Notes: a model not told the origin generated them from the letters alone. A stretch of DNA of 7,220 nt from JAZKIX01 sp040384645 (GCA_040384645.1 JAZKIX010000239.1:1-7220), one strand, 5' to 3'. Numbered from the stretch's first letter, positions 1 through 5,246 are shown. Numbers and translations are program-made.

Positions 1-162
1 GCCATGATGTTCGCGTACTGCATTTGCGGTTGAAAAGCGGTCGCCAAATAGCGTGGCCAAATCAGCTAGTAAGGATGCGGGCAGCGACGATTGCGCGCTT
101 CGCGTTCCGGTCGCGGTGTTGTGTTGCTTGTGCATCTTGTTGCGCGTTAAATCCTGATCCAT
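1..162 (-). CDS. FAD-linked oxidase, GlcD / D-lactate dehydrogenase type (N-terminal fragment)
   Basis: Only the first 54 codons lie in the window; the gene runs off the left edge. The reading is open from an ATG at 162, with a good Shine-Dalgarno GGAGG (168-172 on the minus strand) 5 nt upstream. An in-frame ATG at 174 overlaps that ribosome site and is less likely. After a polar, probably disordered stretch of about 27 residues comes LFGDRFSTANAVREHHG. This resembles the segment that precedes the FAD-binding PCMH domain in bacterial GlcD-like and D-lactate dehydrogenase-like flavoproteins, which oxidise 2-hydroxy acids. The FAD domain itself is outside the window, so substrate and catalytic residues cannot be judged. 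The call rests on recognising this N-terminal motif from memory. The gene is transcribed in the same direction as the AraC-type gene upstream, with a 126-bp gap that has its own possible promoter. Confidence 0.6.
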   Translation of the reverse strand, partial: MDQDLTRNKMHKQHNTATGTRSAQSSLPASLLADLATLFGDRFSTANAVREHHG

Positions 163-167
163 GCCAG

Positions 168-172
168 CCTCC
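168..172 (-). promoter_or_regulatory. Shine-Dalgarno site of the FAD-oxidase gene
   Basis: On the minus strand the sequence reads GGAGG, 5 nt before the ATG at 162. It favours 162 over the in-frame ATG at 174. Confidence 0.6.
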
Positions 173-243
173 ATTTTTTCTCAATTTTACGCTCGGCTGA
201 CCTTGGCAAGTAGCACCGTTAATTTGACGTCACAGTTGAGCGT

Positions 244-272
244 TGAGTATGTCCTAAGGTTTTGTAATGCAA
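244..272 (-). promoter_or_regulatory. Possible sigma70 promoter of the FAD-oxidase gene
   Basis: On the minus strand TTGCAT (272-267) and TACTCA (249-244) are 17 bp apart, an acceptable but imperfect -35/-10 pair. It would give a leader of about 75 nt. The -35 box overlaps a perfect 13-bp palindrome (267-279), which would suit an operator. A competing -10-like TAAAAT (189-184) lies nearer the gene but has no convincing -35. Neither can be confirmed from sequence alone. Confidence 0.3.
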
Positions 273-288
273 CTTGCATCTAGCGCGC

Positions 289-1263
289 TCACTGAAATCG
301 CCAGTGCAAATCGCGCTCCTCTTGGTCGCGCAGGCGGAATTCGCGGGGCGGTATGCCTGCGATTTTTTTGAATACTTTCGAAAAGCTAAAGGCATCGCTG
401 TAGCCGACCGCATTGGCCACGCTCAGTATTTTGTCGGACGTATTGGCCAGCAGGTCCATCGCTTTCTGGATCCGCACTGTGGTGAGGTACTGTAGCGGCG
501 TCGCGCCAAGAGCCGCTTTGAACTTTTGGGCGAAGCCCGCGCGTGACAGACCGACCATGCCCGCCAGGTCATCGAGTGTCCAATCCCTGGCGCAGTCGCC
601 ATGCATCTGTTCGAGCGCCGCACGTATCTGCGCATTACCGACTGCATGACTCCAGGTGGCAGGCATGGCGTCGCGCTGGGCGACGATCTTGCGCATAATT
701 TGCATGAAGATGATGTCAAGCAGCGCCTGGGTCACCGTGTCACTCCCGAGAGCGGGCCGTTTCACTTCCTCGGTCAACAGATTGATGGCCATCTGGACTT
801 GATCGAAATTGCCGATGTCGTCGGCGCGCAGCACGAACCATTCAGGCAACTCACCAAAAAACGGATGGACTGGGTTATTCCAAAGCTGGTAGGCACCGCT
901 CACCACCGACATTAGGGGCTTGCCCGTACCCGGCTCAATCTCACCTTCGACCTTATCGAGCAATATCGACACCGTCTGCGGCACGTTCGGTTCCGTGCTC
1001 AAGATGTGGTTCATCCCGCGAGCCATCAGTGCCAGCTCGCCTTTCGCCAATGCAATGGGTTCGGCCATGCCTTCTGCATGAATAAACGCACGCCCCTGGG
1101 TCACCACATGAAAACCGATGCTCTTTACGCATGGGAAAGTGAGCCCCATGGCCTTATTGAATGCGCGATGGTGGACATGCCGGGCTTTCAGGCCAGCTTG
1201 TTTAAAAATATCAGCGAGTATATCCACGATGTGTGCTTTAACCTTATACGATTCGACATGCAA
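289..1263 (-). CDS. AraC-family transcriptional regulator with N-terminal cupin-type sensor domain
   Basis: This is a 324-residue cytoplasmic DNA-binding regulator. Residues about 13-200 have the look of the AraC cupin sensor domain (Cupin_6/AraC-binding type), including GFHVVTQGRAFIH and a WFVLRADD segment. Residues about 225-311 form the double helix-turn-helix. The first HTH is at DDLAGMVGLSRAGFAQKFK, and the second carries the family signature AVGYSDAFSFSKVFKK followed by GIPPREFR. Length is typical of the family. The start is uncertain: the ATG at 1263 has no good ribosome site, and an in-frame GTG at 1227 (residue 13, giving VDILADIFKQAGL) would match where many homologues begin. It is divergent from an NmrA-like reductase gene, sharing a 76-bp spacer. 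By analogy with similar pairs it probably activates that gene in response to a small, perhaps aromatic or quinone-like, molecule. The ligand is unknown. Confidence 0.9.
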   Translation of the reverse strand: MHVESYKVKAHIVDILADIFKQAGLKARHVHHRAFNKAMGLTFPCVKSIGFHVVTQGRAFIHAEGMAEPIALAKGELALMARGMNHILSTEPNVPQTVSILLDKVEGEIEPGTGKPLMSVVSGAYQLWNNPVHPFFGELPEWFVLRADDIGNFDQVQMAINLLTEEVKRPALGSDTVTQALLDIIFMQIMRKIVAQRDAMPATWSHAVGNAQIRAALEQMHGDCARDWTLDDLAGMVGLSRAGFAQKFKAALGATPLQYLTTVRIQKAMDLLANTSDKILSVANAVGYSDAFSFSKVFKKIAGIPPREFRLRDQEERDLHWRFQ

Positions 1264-1279
1264 TTAGAGTAAAACGCCA

Positions 1280-1308
1280 TTACAAATGCAAAATATCACG
1301 GATACACT
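1280..1308 (+). promoter_or_regulatory. Sigma70-like promoter of the NmrA-like reductase gene
   Basis: TTACAA (1280-1285) and TACACT (1303-1308) are separated by exactly 17 bp, predicting a start near 1315 and a leader of about 25 nt. It lies in the 76-bp region shared with the divergent AraC-type gene, so the regulator could act on both genes here. No better pair was seen on this strand. Confidence 0.5.
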
Positions 1309-1309
1309 A

Positions 1310-1333
1310 GACTCTCAACAACTTTAGAGGGTC
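1310..1333 (+). promoter_or_regulatory. Imperfect inverted repeat over the reductase start region and ribosome site
   Basis: GACTCTC (1310-1316) and GAGGGTC (1327-1333) are inverted repeats with 6 of 7 matches and a 10-nt spacer. The right arm contains the Shine-Dalgarno AGAGGG (1326-1331) of the gene starting at 1340. It could be a regulator site just downstream of the promoter, or an RNA hairpin hiding the ribosome site. It could also be chance. Confidence 0.3.
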
Positions 1334-1339
1334 AAGAAA

Positions 1340-2173
1340 ATGAATCGAATACTCGTCGTCGGCGCAAACGGAACCGTGGGCAGTGAACTGGTCAAGCTGC
1401 TAACGCAGGCAGGAGAAGAGGTGCTATCAGCAACGAGCAAGACGCCAACCGATCGCGCCCAGATCCATCTCGATTTGACCACAGGTGCCGGCCTAGAGCA
1501 GGCATTTGCGGGCGTGGACCGCGCCTTTTTCATGGCGCCCCCCGGGTTCGTGAAACAAAATGAAATTCTGGCGCCACTGATCGAACAGGCGGCAAAGAAT
1601 AAGCTGCGCAGGGTGGTACTGCAAACTGCGATGGGCACCAATTCGGCCGATGCCAACCCAATGCGCATCGCCGAATTGCAGCTAGAGCGCTCGGGGGTAT
1701 CCTACAATATCCTGCGCCCGAACTGGTTCATGCAGAATTTCAATTCGTACTGGATCGAAGGTATTTTGACAGCCGGCGCCATTCGGCTGCCGGTTAGCGA
1801 TGCACGCACGAGCTTCATTGATGCGCGTGACATTGCAGCCAGCGCCGCGGCCCTTCTTCTTGGCGACGCGCATCGGAACCAGGCATTTGATCTAACCGGC
1901 GCTGAACCGCTCACACACACGCAAGTCGCTGCGATGTTGAGTGAAACCACCGGCAAGGCGATACGCTTTGAAGATATCACGCCCGCCCAGATGCTCCAGC
2001 AGCTGCTGGACGCCGGCCTGCCGGAACCGTACGCGCAATTCTTGGTAGTGATACTCGGTGTAATGAAGGAAGGGCATGCCGCACGCATCACCGATGCGGT
2101 GGAGACTATCACCGGGCGCGCACCGATTCGCTTTGCTCAGTACGTGCGTGACTACCAGTCGGCTTGGGCCTGA
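1340..2173 (+). CDS. NmrA-like / atypical short-chain NAD(P)-binding oxidoreductase
   Basis: This is a 277-residue cytoplasmic protein with an N-terminal Rossmann fold. The dinucleotide-binding glycine motif is VGANGTVG (residues 7-14), after strand RILVV. Later family landmarks are LRRVVLQTAMG (89-99), the AELQLERSG helix (111-119) with ILRPNWFMQNF (124-134), and FIDARDIA (159-166). These fit the NmrA / quinone oxidoreductase 2 group of extended SDR proteins, which bind NAD(P)H and either reduce quinones or sense redox state. The classical YxxxK catalytic pair is not evident, as is common in this subgroup. The start is supported by AGAGGG 8 nt upstream. The gene is divergent from the AraC-type regulator and is probably its target. 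The stop codon lies inside a perfect palindrome. The substrate cannot be predicted. Confidence 0.88.
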   Translation: MNRILVVGANGTVGSELVKLLTQAGEEVLSATSKTPTDRAQIHLDLTTGAGLEQAFAGVDRAFFMAPPGFVKQNEILAPLIEQAAKNKLRRVVLQTAMGTNSADANPMRIAELQLERSGVSYNILRPNWFMQNFNSYWIEGILTAGAIRLPVSDARTSFIDARDIAASAAALLLGDAHRNQAFDLTGAEPLTHTQVAAMLSETTGKAIRFEDITPAQMLQQLLDAGLPEPYAQFLVVILGVMKEGHAARITDAVETITGRAPIRFAQYVRDYQSAWA

Positions 2174-2183
2174 CCGGTCAGGC
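2168..2183. repeat. Perfect 16-bp palindrome spanning the reductase stop codon
   Basis: GCCTGACCGGTCAGGC is fully self-complementary and covers the TGA at 2171-2173. As RNA it gives a 6-bp GC-rich stem with a CCGG loop. No U-tract follows on either strand, so it is not a standard intrinsic terminator. It may protect the mRNA end or help stop transcription between two convergent genes. Confidence 0.45.
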
Positions 2184-2314
2184 TAAAACGGAGGTGCGCG
2201 GCATACTGGATTGCACAGTGACGGTCAGATTTTACGCCTAGCTTACCTTGCTCTTGTGCGATTTCAGTTGCGCTCTGGCGGCGGCGATCACCGACATGGT
2301 TGTCGACGTGGTCT
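2174..2314. other. Convergent intergenic region without a recognised gene
   Basis: These 141 bp separate the ends of the reductase and Fe-S-type regulator genes. A second short stem, CGACA-TGGT-TGTCG, lies at 2292-2305, followed on the plus strand by a T-rich but interrupted stretch. This could act as a weak terminator for rightward transcription. The open frame crossing the region leftward has no Shine-Dalgarno site or recognisable domain. Confidence 0.4.
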
Positions 2315-2956
2315 TTATTTCTTTTGTTCAACAAATTTGAAGCGGCAGATATGGTCACCCGTTGCCATACATTGCTGATGGTCCACCGTCTCGCCGGTAA
2401 AAGCCGACAACAAGGCCAGATCAAATTGGCATACCTTGGGATTGCTCAGTGCAAGGGTGTGAAAAACACAGTTGTCGGCTTCGATGGCGTCGGTTTTGAC
2501 TGCATTGGGATTGGCAACCTGGGCGCTGTAACCCATTTGATCCATGATGTCGGCCAATTTTTCAATCTTTTCTTCCGGCTTTACCAGCTCGGGATGCTGG
2601 TTGCGCAATTGTGTGCCGATCCTTGTCCCCATCGCATTTAAGCGTTCGCTCAAGCCATCGGCGCCGCTTTCCTGCTCGATCGTTTCAACCAGTAGCTGGG
2701 CAAACCAGGCGTAATGGCGGGCAAAGGATTCGCTACCTTTCTCGGTCAGCACATACAGTTGCTCGGGTCGCCCGCCAGACGCCCGCGTATCGCCTTTTTT
2801 CAGCAGGCCATTGTTTTCCAGCGCGGCTAGATGTTGTCGTACGGCGTTGCGTGTGACGGCCAGCGGTTCGGACAATTCGTCGGCGGTCATGCCAGCCTTA
2901 TTTTTCAGCAAGAGCTTCAATAACGCTTTTTGCCGAATTCCTAAAATATCTAACAT
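2315..2956 (-). CDS. SufR-like winged-helix transcriptional regulator with C-terminal cysteine cluster
   Basis: This is a 213-residue regulator when started at the ATG at 2956, which has AGGAG 5 nt upstream and puts MLDILGIRQKALLKLL at the terminus, as in related proteins. An upstream in-frame ATG at 3013 lies inside a palindrome and lacks a ribosome site. Residues about 5-75 form a winged HTH of DeoR/ArsR type: MTADELSEPLAVTRNAVRQH, then a wing with GGRPEQLYVLTEKG. The C-terminal half has cysteines at 163, 176, 196 and 204 (C-X12-C-X19-C-X7-C), ending GDHICRF. The first, second and last resemble the spacing that holds a [4Fe-4S] cluster in cyanobacterial SufR. No suf genes lie nearby. It is divergent from the Tat-exported ferritin-like gene and probably represses it and itself through the dyads at 3013-3070. 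Fe-S binding is inferred; zinc or thiol sensing remains possible. Confidence 0.78.
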   Translation of the reverse strand: MLDILGIRQKALLKLLLKNKAGMTADELSEPLAVTRNAVRQHLAALENNGLLKKGDTRASGGRPEQLYVLTEKGSESFARHYAWFAQLLVETIEQESGADGLSERLNAMGTRIGTQLRNQHPELVKPEEKIEKLADIMDQMGYSAQVANPNAVKTDAIEADNCVFHTLALSNPKVCQFDLALLSAFTGETVDHQQCMATGDHICRFKFVEQKK

Positions 2957-2960
2957 GCGT

Positions 2961-2966
2961 TCTCCT
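2961..2966 (-). promoter_or_regulatory. Shine-Dalgarno site that sets the regulator start
   Basis: AGGAGA on the minus strand lies just before the ATG at 2956, with GGAG about 5 nt away. It decides for this start over the ATG at 3013. Confidence 0.65.
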
Positions 2967-3012
2967 GACGGTCTGCGCCTGATGTTGCAGCCAAATGACA
3001 TCAACACCGCCA

Positions 3013-3036
3013 TTTTATCTCACAGCTAAGATAAAA
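3013..3036. promoter_or_regulatory. Candidate operator: 24-bp dyad in the divergent regulator/ferritin-like region
   Basis: TTTTATCT (3013-3020) and AGATAAAA (3029-3036) are perfect 8-bp inverted arms around an 8-nt spacer. The length and symmetry fit a dimeric winged-helix repressor. A good leftward -10 hexamer, TAAAAT (3017-3012), overlaps the left arm, so binding would block the regulator's own promoter. The site also lies just upstream of the possible ferritin-gene promoter. Confidence 0.55.
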
Positions 3037-3070
3037 CACTTAAAACATATTTAACTGTACAAAGTGTTTT
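3033..3070. promoter_or_regulatory. Second inverted repeat in the divergent promoter region
   Basis: AAAACACTT (3033-3041) and AAGTGTTTT (3062-3070) are perfect 9-bp inverted arms separated by 20 nt. The left arm shares 4 bases with the neighbouring dyad. The AT-rich spacer contains a smaller nested dyad, TTAAA-N5-TTTAA (3040-3054). Possible roles are a two-site operator or the binding place of a second regulator. Confidence 0.42.
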
Positions 3071-3084
3071 TAATCGCATACGAT
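3056..3084 (+). promoter_or_regulatory. Weak sigma70-like promoter candidate for the ferritin-like gene
   Basis: TGTACA (3056-3061) and TACGAT (3079-3084) are 17 bp apart, with 4 of 6 consensus matches each. The right arm of the second inverted repeat lies between the two boxes, so a bound protein would interfere with polymerase. The leader would be about 60 nt. Confidence 0.3.
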
Positions 3085-3140
3085 GACAACACTCCTGCAA
3101 ATTTGAACCGGATGTGCCGGGACGGCGGGGGCCACTTCCT

Positions 3141-3144
3141 GGAG
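3141..3144 (+). promoter_or_regulatory. Shine-Dalgarno site that sets the ferritin-like start
   Basis: GGAG is 6 nt before the ATG at 3151. An ATG at 3146 is followed at once by a stop. A longer in-frame start at 3064 lies inside the promoter-region dyad. The start at 3151 places the Tat motif at residues 17-23. Confidence 0.6.
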
Positions 3145-3150
3145 AATGAA

Positions 3151-3753
3151 ATGATCAAGCGCTTAATTGAACTATTTGAAGAAACCAATCAAACCACTTC
3201 GCGCCGCAGCTTTCTGCGCGGCACATCGACTGCCATGCTCTCGACCGGTGCGGTCTTGTTATTGGCCGGGCAAGACGCCGGTGCCGCTGCCAGCAAGGGT
3301 GATATGTCTAGTGATGCCGGCATTTTGAACGTGGCGCTTGGCCTGGAGCATCAGGGTATTAACGCTTACACGCTGGGCGCGCAAAGCGGCTTATTGCAAA
3401 AACCGGTACTGGAGATTGCCTTGAAATTTCAGGCTGACCATAAGATGCATCGCGATCTGCTGATCGGGGCGATCACCAAACTGGGCGGCAAACCGGTCGA
3501 AGAAAAGTCGCTCGACACTTACGCCAAGGCGCTTAACGCCGCGCAACTGGCTAGCCAGGAAGATATTTTGAAACTCGCGCTATCGCTGGAACTAGGCGCA
3601 ACCAACGCCTACCTCAGCGTCATTCCCTCATTCAAGGATTCGGCATTTGCCAAAGTAGCGGCCCGACTGGCCGCCGACGAAGTGGCGCATTGGGCGATTT
3701 TGAACAATGCCCTTGGCTTGCCCTTGCCAAAACCGATGCTGTTTGGCGCGTAA
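3151..3753 (+). CDS. Tat-exported ferritin-like (Ferritin_2 type) di-iron domain protein
   Basis: This is a 200-residue protein starting at the ATG at 3151. The N-terminus carries a twin-arginine signal, SRRSFLR (residues 17-23), a hydrophobic stretch and an Ala-rich end with likely cleavage near residue 47, so export is predicted in a folded state. The mature part is a four-helix bundle with paired carboxylate/histidine motifs. Helix A has LEHQGINAY (E66, H67, Y73) and helix B has DHKMHRD (D96, H97, H100). Helix C has LELGATNAY (E147, Y154) and helix D has DEVAHW (E177, H180). These are the expected ligands of a di-iron centre in the periplasmic ferritin-like family. Tat export fits cofactor loading before transport. 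The gene is divergent from the SufR-like regulator and 90 bp ahead of a cytochrome c gene. Activity is unknown; iron storage, ferroxidase, peroxide or NO chemistry are all possible. Confidence 0.85.
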   Translation: MIKRLIELFEETNQTTSRRSFLRGTSTAMLSTGAVLLLAGQDAGAAASKGDMSSDAGILNVALGLEHQGINAYTLGAQSGLLQKPVLEIALKFQADHKMHRDLLIGAITKLGGKPVEEKSLDTYAKALNAAQLASQEDILKLALSLELGATNAYLSVIPSFKDSAFAKVAARLAADEVAHWAILNNALGLPLPKPMLFGA

Positions 3754-3843
3754 GTTTGTCGCCAAATTTAGCGAACGGACAACCTGCGTTGCTAACGAAA
3801 GTGGCTTTGGCAACGCGTGTTTAAAATTTTTAACGGAACTGCG
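3754..3843 (+). other. Intergenic hairpins between ferritin-like and cytochrome c genes
   Basis: Two dyads fill this 90-bp gap. At 3759-3774 there is a near-palindrome with TCGC and GCGA arms around AAATTT. At 3786-3816 the arms GCGTTGC and GCAACGC enclose a 17-nt loop with an inner AAAG-TGG-CTTT stem. The second is followed by AT-rich sequence but not a clean T-tract. It could be a partial terminator or processing structure that sets cytochrome level below that of the ferritin-like protein. Confidence 0.35.
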
Positions 3844-4221
3844 ATGAAGACCGTCTTCCTATTTTTTCTAGCTTGCCTGTCACTTGTTTGCCTACCCATT
3901 TCGGCTGCGTTCGCCAGTGGCGATGCGACTGTCGGCAAGGCCCTGTACCAATCGCGTTGCATCGCCTGCCATTCGATTGACGTCAATCTCGCCGGCCCAG
4001 CGCATCGCGGCGTAGTCGGGAGCAAGGCGGGCCGTGTCGCTGGGTTTGACTACAGCCCGGCCTTGAAAAAATCCAAGCTGATCTGGAACGAAAAAAATCT
4101 GAATAACTGGCTAACCAACCCGGAAAAGCTGATCCCGGGTCAAAAACTGGGTTACGCCGTAACCGATGCGAACGAGCGTCAGGATTTGATTGCATACCTG
4201 AAAAGCCAGAGCCAGCAGTAA
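3844..4221 (+). CDS. Small periplasmic c-type cytochrome lacking the usual Met axial ligand
   Basis: This is a 125-residue protein. The ATG at 3844 begins a clear Sec signal peptide (MKTVFLFFLACL..., ending near ISAAFA at residue 24). A longer GTG start at 3817 would put polar residues before it and is unlikely. The mature domain is a class I cytochrome c with the haem site CIACH (39-43), GPAHRGVVG (51-59), a YSPALKKS helix (70-77) and the C-terminal helix ERQDLIAYLKS. In relatives the distal haem ligand is Met in a PG-x-K/R-M segment. Here residue 102, in PGQKLGY, is Leu (CTG at 4147-4149), and the mature protein has no Met at all. Haem may be five-coordinate or use another ligand, perhaps H54. 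It lies downstream of the exported ferritin-like gene and may exchange electrons with it; that is inference. Confidence 0.88.
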   Translation: MKTVFLFFLACLSLVCLPISAAFASGDATVGKALYQSRCIACHSIDVNLAGPAHRGVVGSKAGRVAGFDYSPALKKSKLIWNEKNLNNWLTNPEKLIPGQKLGYAVTDANERQDLIAYLKSQSQQ

Positions 4222-4246
4222 GCAGTAAGCAGTAAGCAGTAAGCAG
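4216..4246 (+). repeat. Heptanucleotide tandem repeat (CAGTAAG) at the cytochrome stop codon
   Basis: Four perfect CAGTAAG units (4216-4222, 4223-4229, 4230-4236, 4237-4243) are followed by a partial CAG. The first unit supplies the last Gln codon and the TAA stop. Because 7 is not a multiple of 3, successive TAA triplets at 4219, 4226 and 4233 fall in all three frames. The array ends 26 nt before the folE2 start codon, so copy-number change would alter the spacing between the genes. Confidence 0.9.
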
Positions 4247-4272
4247 ACCAACCCATCCATCAAGGAAAAAAG

Positions 4273-5073
4273 ATGAATGCTCCAGAAAGATTGATGCTGC
4301 CTGATGTACAGGCACAAGAAGACTTGCGCAATCTGCGCATTGACAACGTCGGCATCAAAGGCGTGCGTTATCCGATCGCGATCCGCTCTGCCGCAATGGT
4401 GTGGCACACCAGCGCCACGTTTTCAATGAGTGTGGGTCTGTCCGCTGCCGCCAAAGGCACGCACATGTCGCGTTTTATCGAATTATTGGAAGCCCAGCCG
4501 GACGCACTCGATCATGCGGGATTCATGCGCATGGCAGCCGATATGCTGACGCGACTGGATGCACACAGCGGCACGATAGAAATGCGTTTCCCCTATTTCG
4601 TCAAGAAATCGGCACCCATATCTGGCGTTAAAAGTCTGCTCGACATCGACGTATGCTGGCGCGCCAGCATTAGCGAAGATGGCCGCAAAATTTCGCATCT
4701 GCAGGTACTTGTACCAGCTACCAGCCTGTGCCCATGTTCCCGCGATATTTCCGACTACGGCGCTCACAATCAACGCTCGCACATCAGCATCGGCGCTACC
4801 TTGACAGCCGAAATGAGCATCGAGGAACTGGTAAATATCGCCGAGCGTAGCGCATCGTGCGAAGTCTACGGCCTGCTCAAGCGCGCCGATGAAAAATACG
4901 TCACCGAACGCGCGTATGACAATCCAAAATTTGTCGAAGATATCGTGCGTGACGTGGCCCTAAGCTTGCGTCAGCATCCAGCGGTCGACGACTTTATTGT
5001 CGAGGTCGAAAATTTTGAATCGATCCACAATCATTCGGCCTTCGCCCGCATTAGCGGCATCGGTCAGGGCTAG
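4273..5073 (+). CDS. folE2: GTP cyclohydrolase FolE2 (GCYH-IB)
   Basis: This is a 266-residue cytosolic enzyme that converts GTP to 7,8-dihydroneopterin triphosphate, the first step of tetrahydrofolate synthesis. It belongs to the IB family, which can work with metals other than zinc. Family landmarks are GTHMSRF (62-68), the TSLCPCSR segment with C153 and C155, GAHNQRSH with H165, CEVYGLLKRADEKYVTERA with E207 (196-213), the DNPKFVEDIVRD helix (216-227) and ESIHNHSA with H252. All the metal and catalytic positions I know are present and length is normal. An AAGGAAA ribosome site lies 5 nt before the ATG. It is 51 bp behind the cytochrome gene, so read-through from the upstream genes is possible. 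folE2 is often controlled by Zur in bacteria that also have folE, but I see no obvious Zur box here. Confidence 0.96.
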   Translation: MNAPERLMLPDVQAQEDLRNLRIDNVGIKGVRYPIAIRSAAMVWHTSATFSMSVGLSAAAKGTHMSRFIELLEAQPDALDHAGFMRMAADMLTRLDAHSGTIEMRFPYFVKKSAPISGVKSLLDIDVCWRASISEDGRKISHLQVLVPATSLCPCSRDISDYGAHNQRSHISIGATLTAEMSIEELVNIAERSASCEVYGLLKRADEKYVTERAYDNPKFVEDIVRDVALSLRQHPAVDDFIVEVENFESIHNHSAFARISGIGQG

Positions 5074-5107
5074 CGGATCGACCAAATAAAAAAATGGATA
5101 GGAAGCG

Positions 5108-5186
5108 GTAGGGTGTGTCGGGCCGCCGAGGCCGTGCGCACCAATCAATGTTGCAACGGAACTGGCGCACACGGCGCACGCACCCC
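5108..5186. repeat. GC-rich partly palindromic intergenic element, possibly a dispersed repeat
   Basis: GGGTGTGT (5111-5118) pairs with ACGCACCC near the right end (5178-5185) with one G-T mismatch. Inside it, GTGCGCACCA (5134-5143) pairs with TGGCGCACAC (5163-5172) at 8 of 10 positions. The result is a nested, cruciform-like layout with GTGCGC-type cores. This resembles the REP-like or miniature elements scattered between genes in related genomes. Copies elsewhere could not be checked, and the outer limits are approximate. Confidence 0.4.
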
Positions 5187-5240
5187 GAAGTACATTTGCA
5201 TAATGGGGCGTGCTGCCTGCTGTATCCTTGCGTTTTTCAC

Positions 5241-5246
5241 AAAGGA
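5241..5246 (+). promoter_or_regulatory. Shine-Dalgarno site that sets the adenosyltransferase start
   Basis: AAAGGA lies 8 nt before the ATG at 5255 and selects it over the upstream in-frame start at 5210. The residues read from 5210 to 5254 do not match the family. Confidence 0.6.

Noticed and set aside
601..915. Rightward open frame inside the AraC-type gene
   Set aside because: It is fully antisense to a well-recognised regulator and has no family features. It is most likely a shadow of the coding strand's codon bias.
2152..2424. Leftward open frame over the convergent region as a small gene
   Set aside because: It overlaps the regulator's coding end, has no Shine-Dalgarno site and shows no domain-like composition.
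2957..3013. Longer regulator start at the ATG at 3013
   Set aside because: It has no ribosome site, lies inside the 24-bp dyad, and the added 19 residues (including an extra Cys) do not look like the family. AGGAG before 2956 is clear.
3064..3150. Longer ferritin-like start at 3064
   Set aside because: It would add 29 polar residues before a Tat signal and begins inside the promoter dyad. GGAG before 3151 gives a normal Tat leader.
3817..3843. GTG start of the cytochrome gene
   Set aside because: It begins in the right arm of a hairpin, has no ribosome site and spoils the signal peptide. ATG 3844 is better.
4216..4246. CRISPR-like or coding interpretation of the heptamer array
   Set aside because: Units are only 7 bp with no spacers, and they contain stops in every frame on the plus strand. 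The leftward open frame through it simply reflects the repeat.
4222..4272. Zur operator ahead of folE2
   Set aside because: Looked for because FolE2 often replaces FolE under zinc shortage, but no AT-rich dyad of Zur type is visible in this short gap; it holds only the heptamer repeats and a ribosome site.
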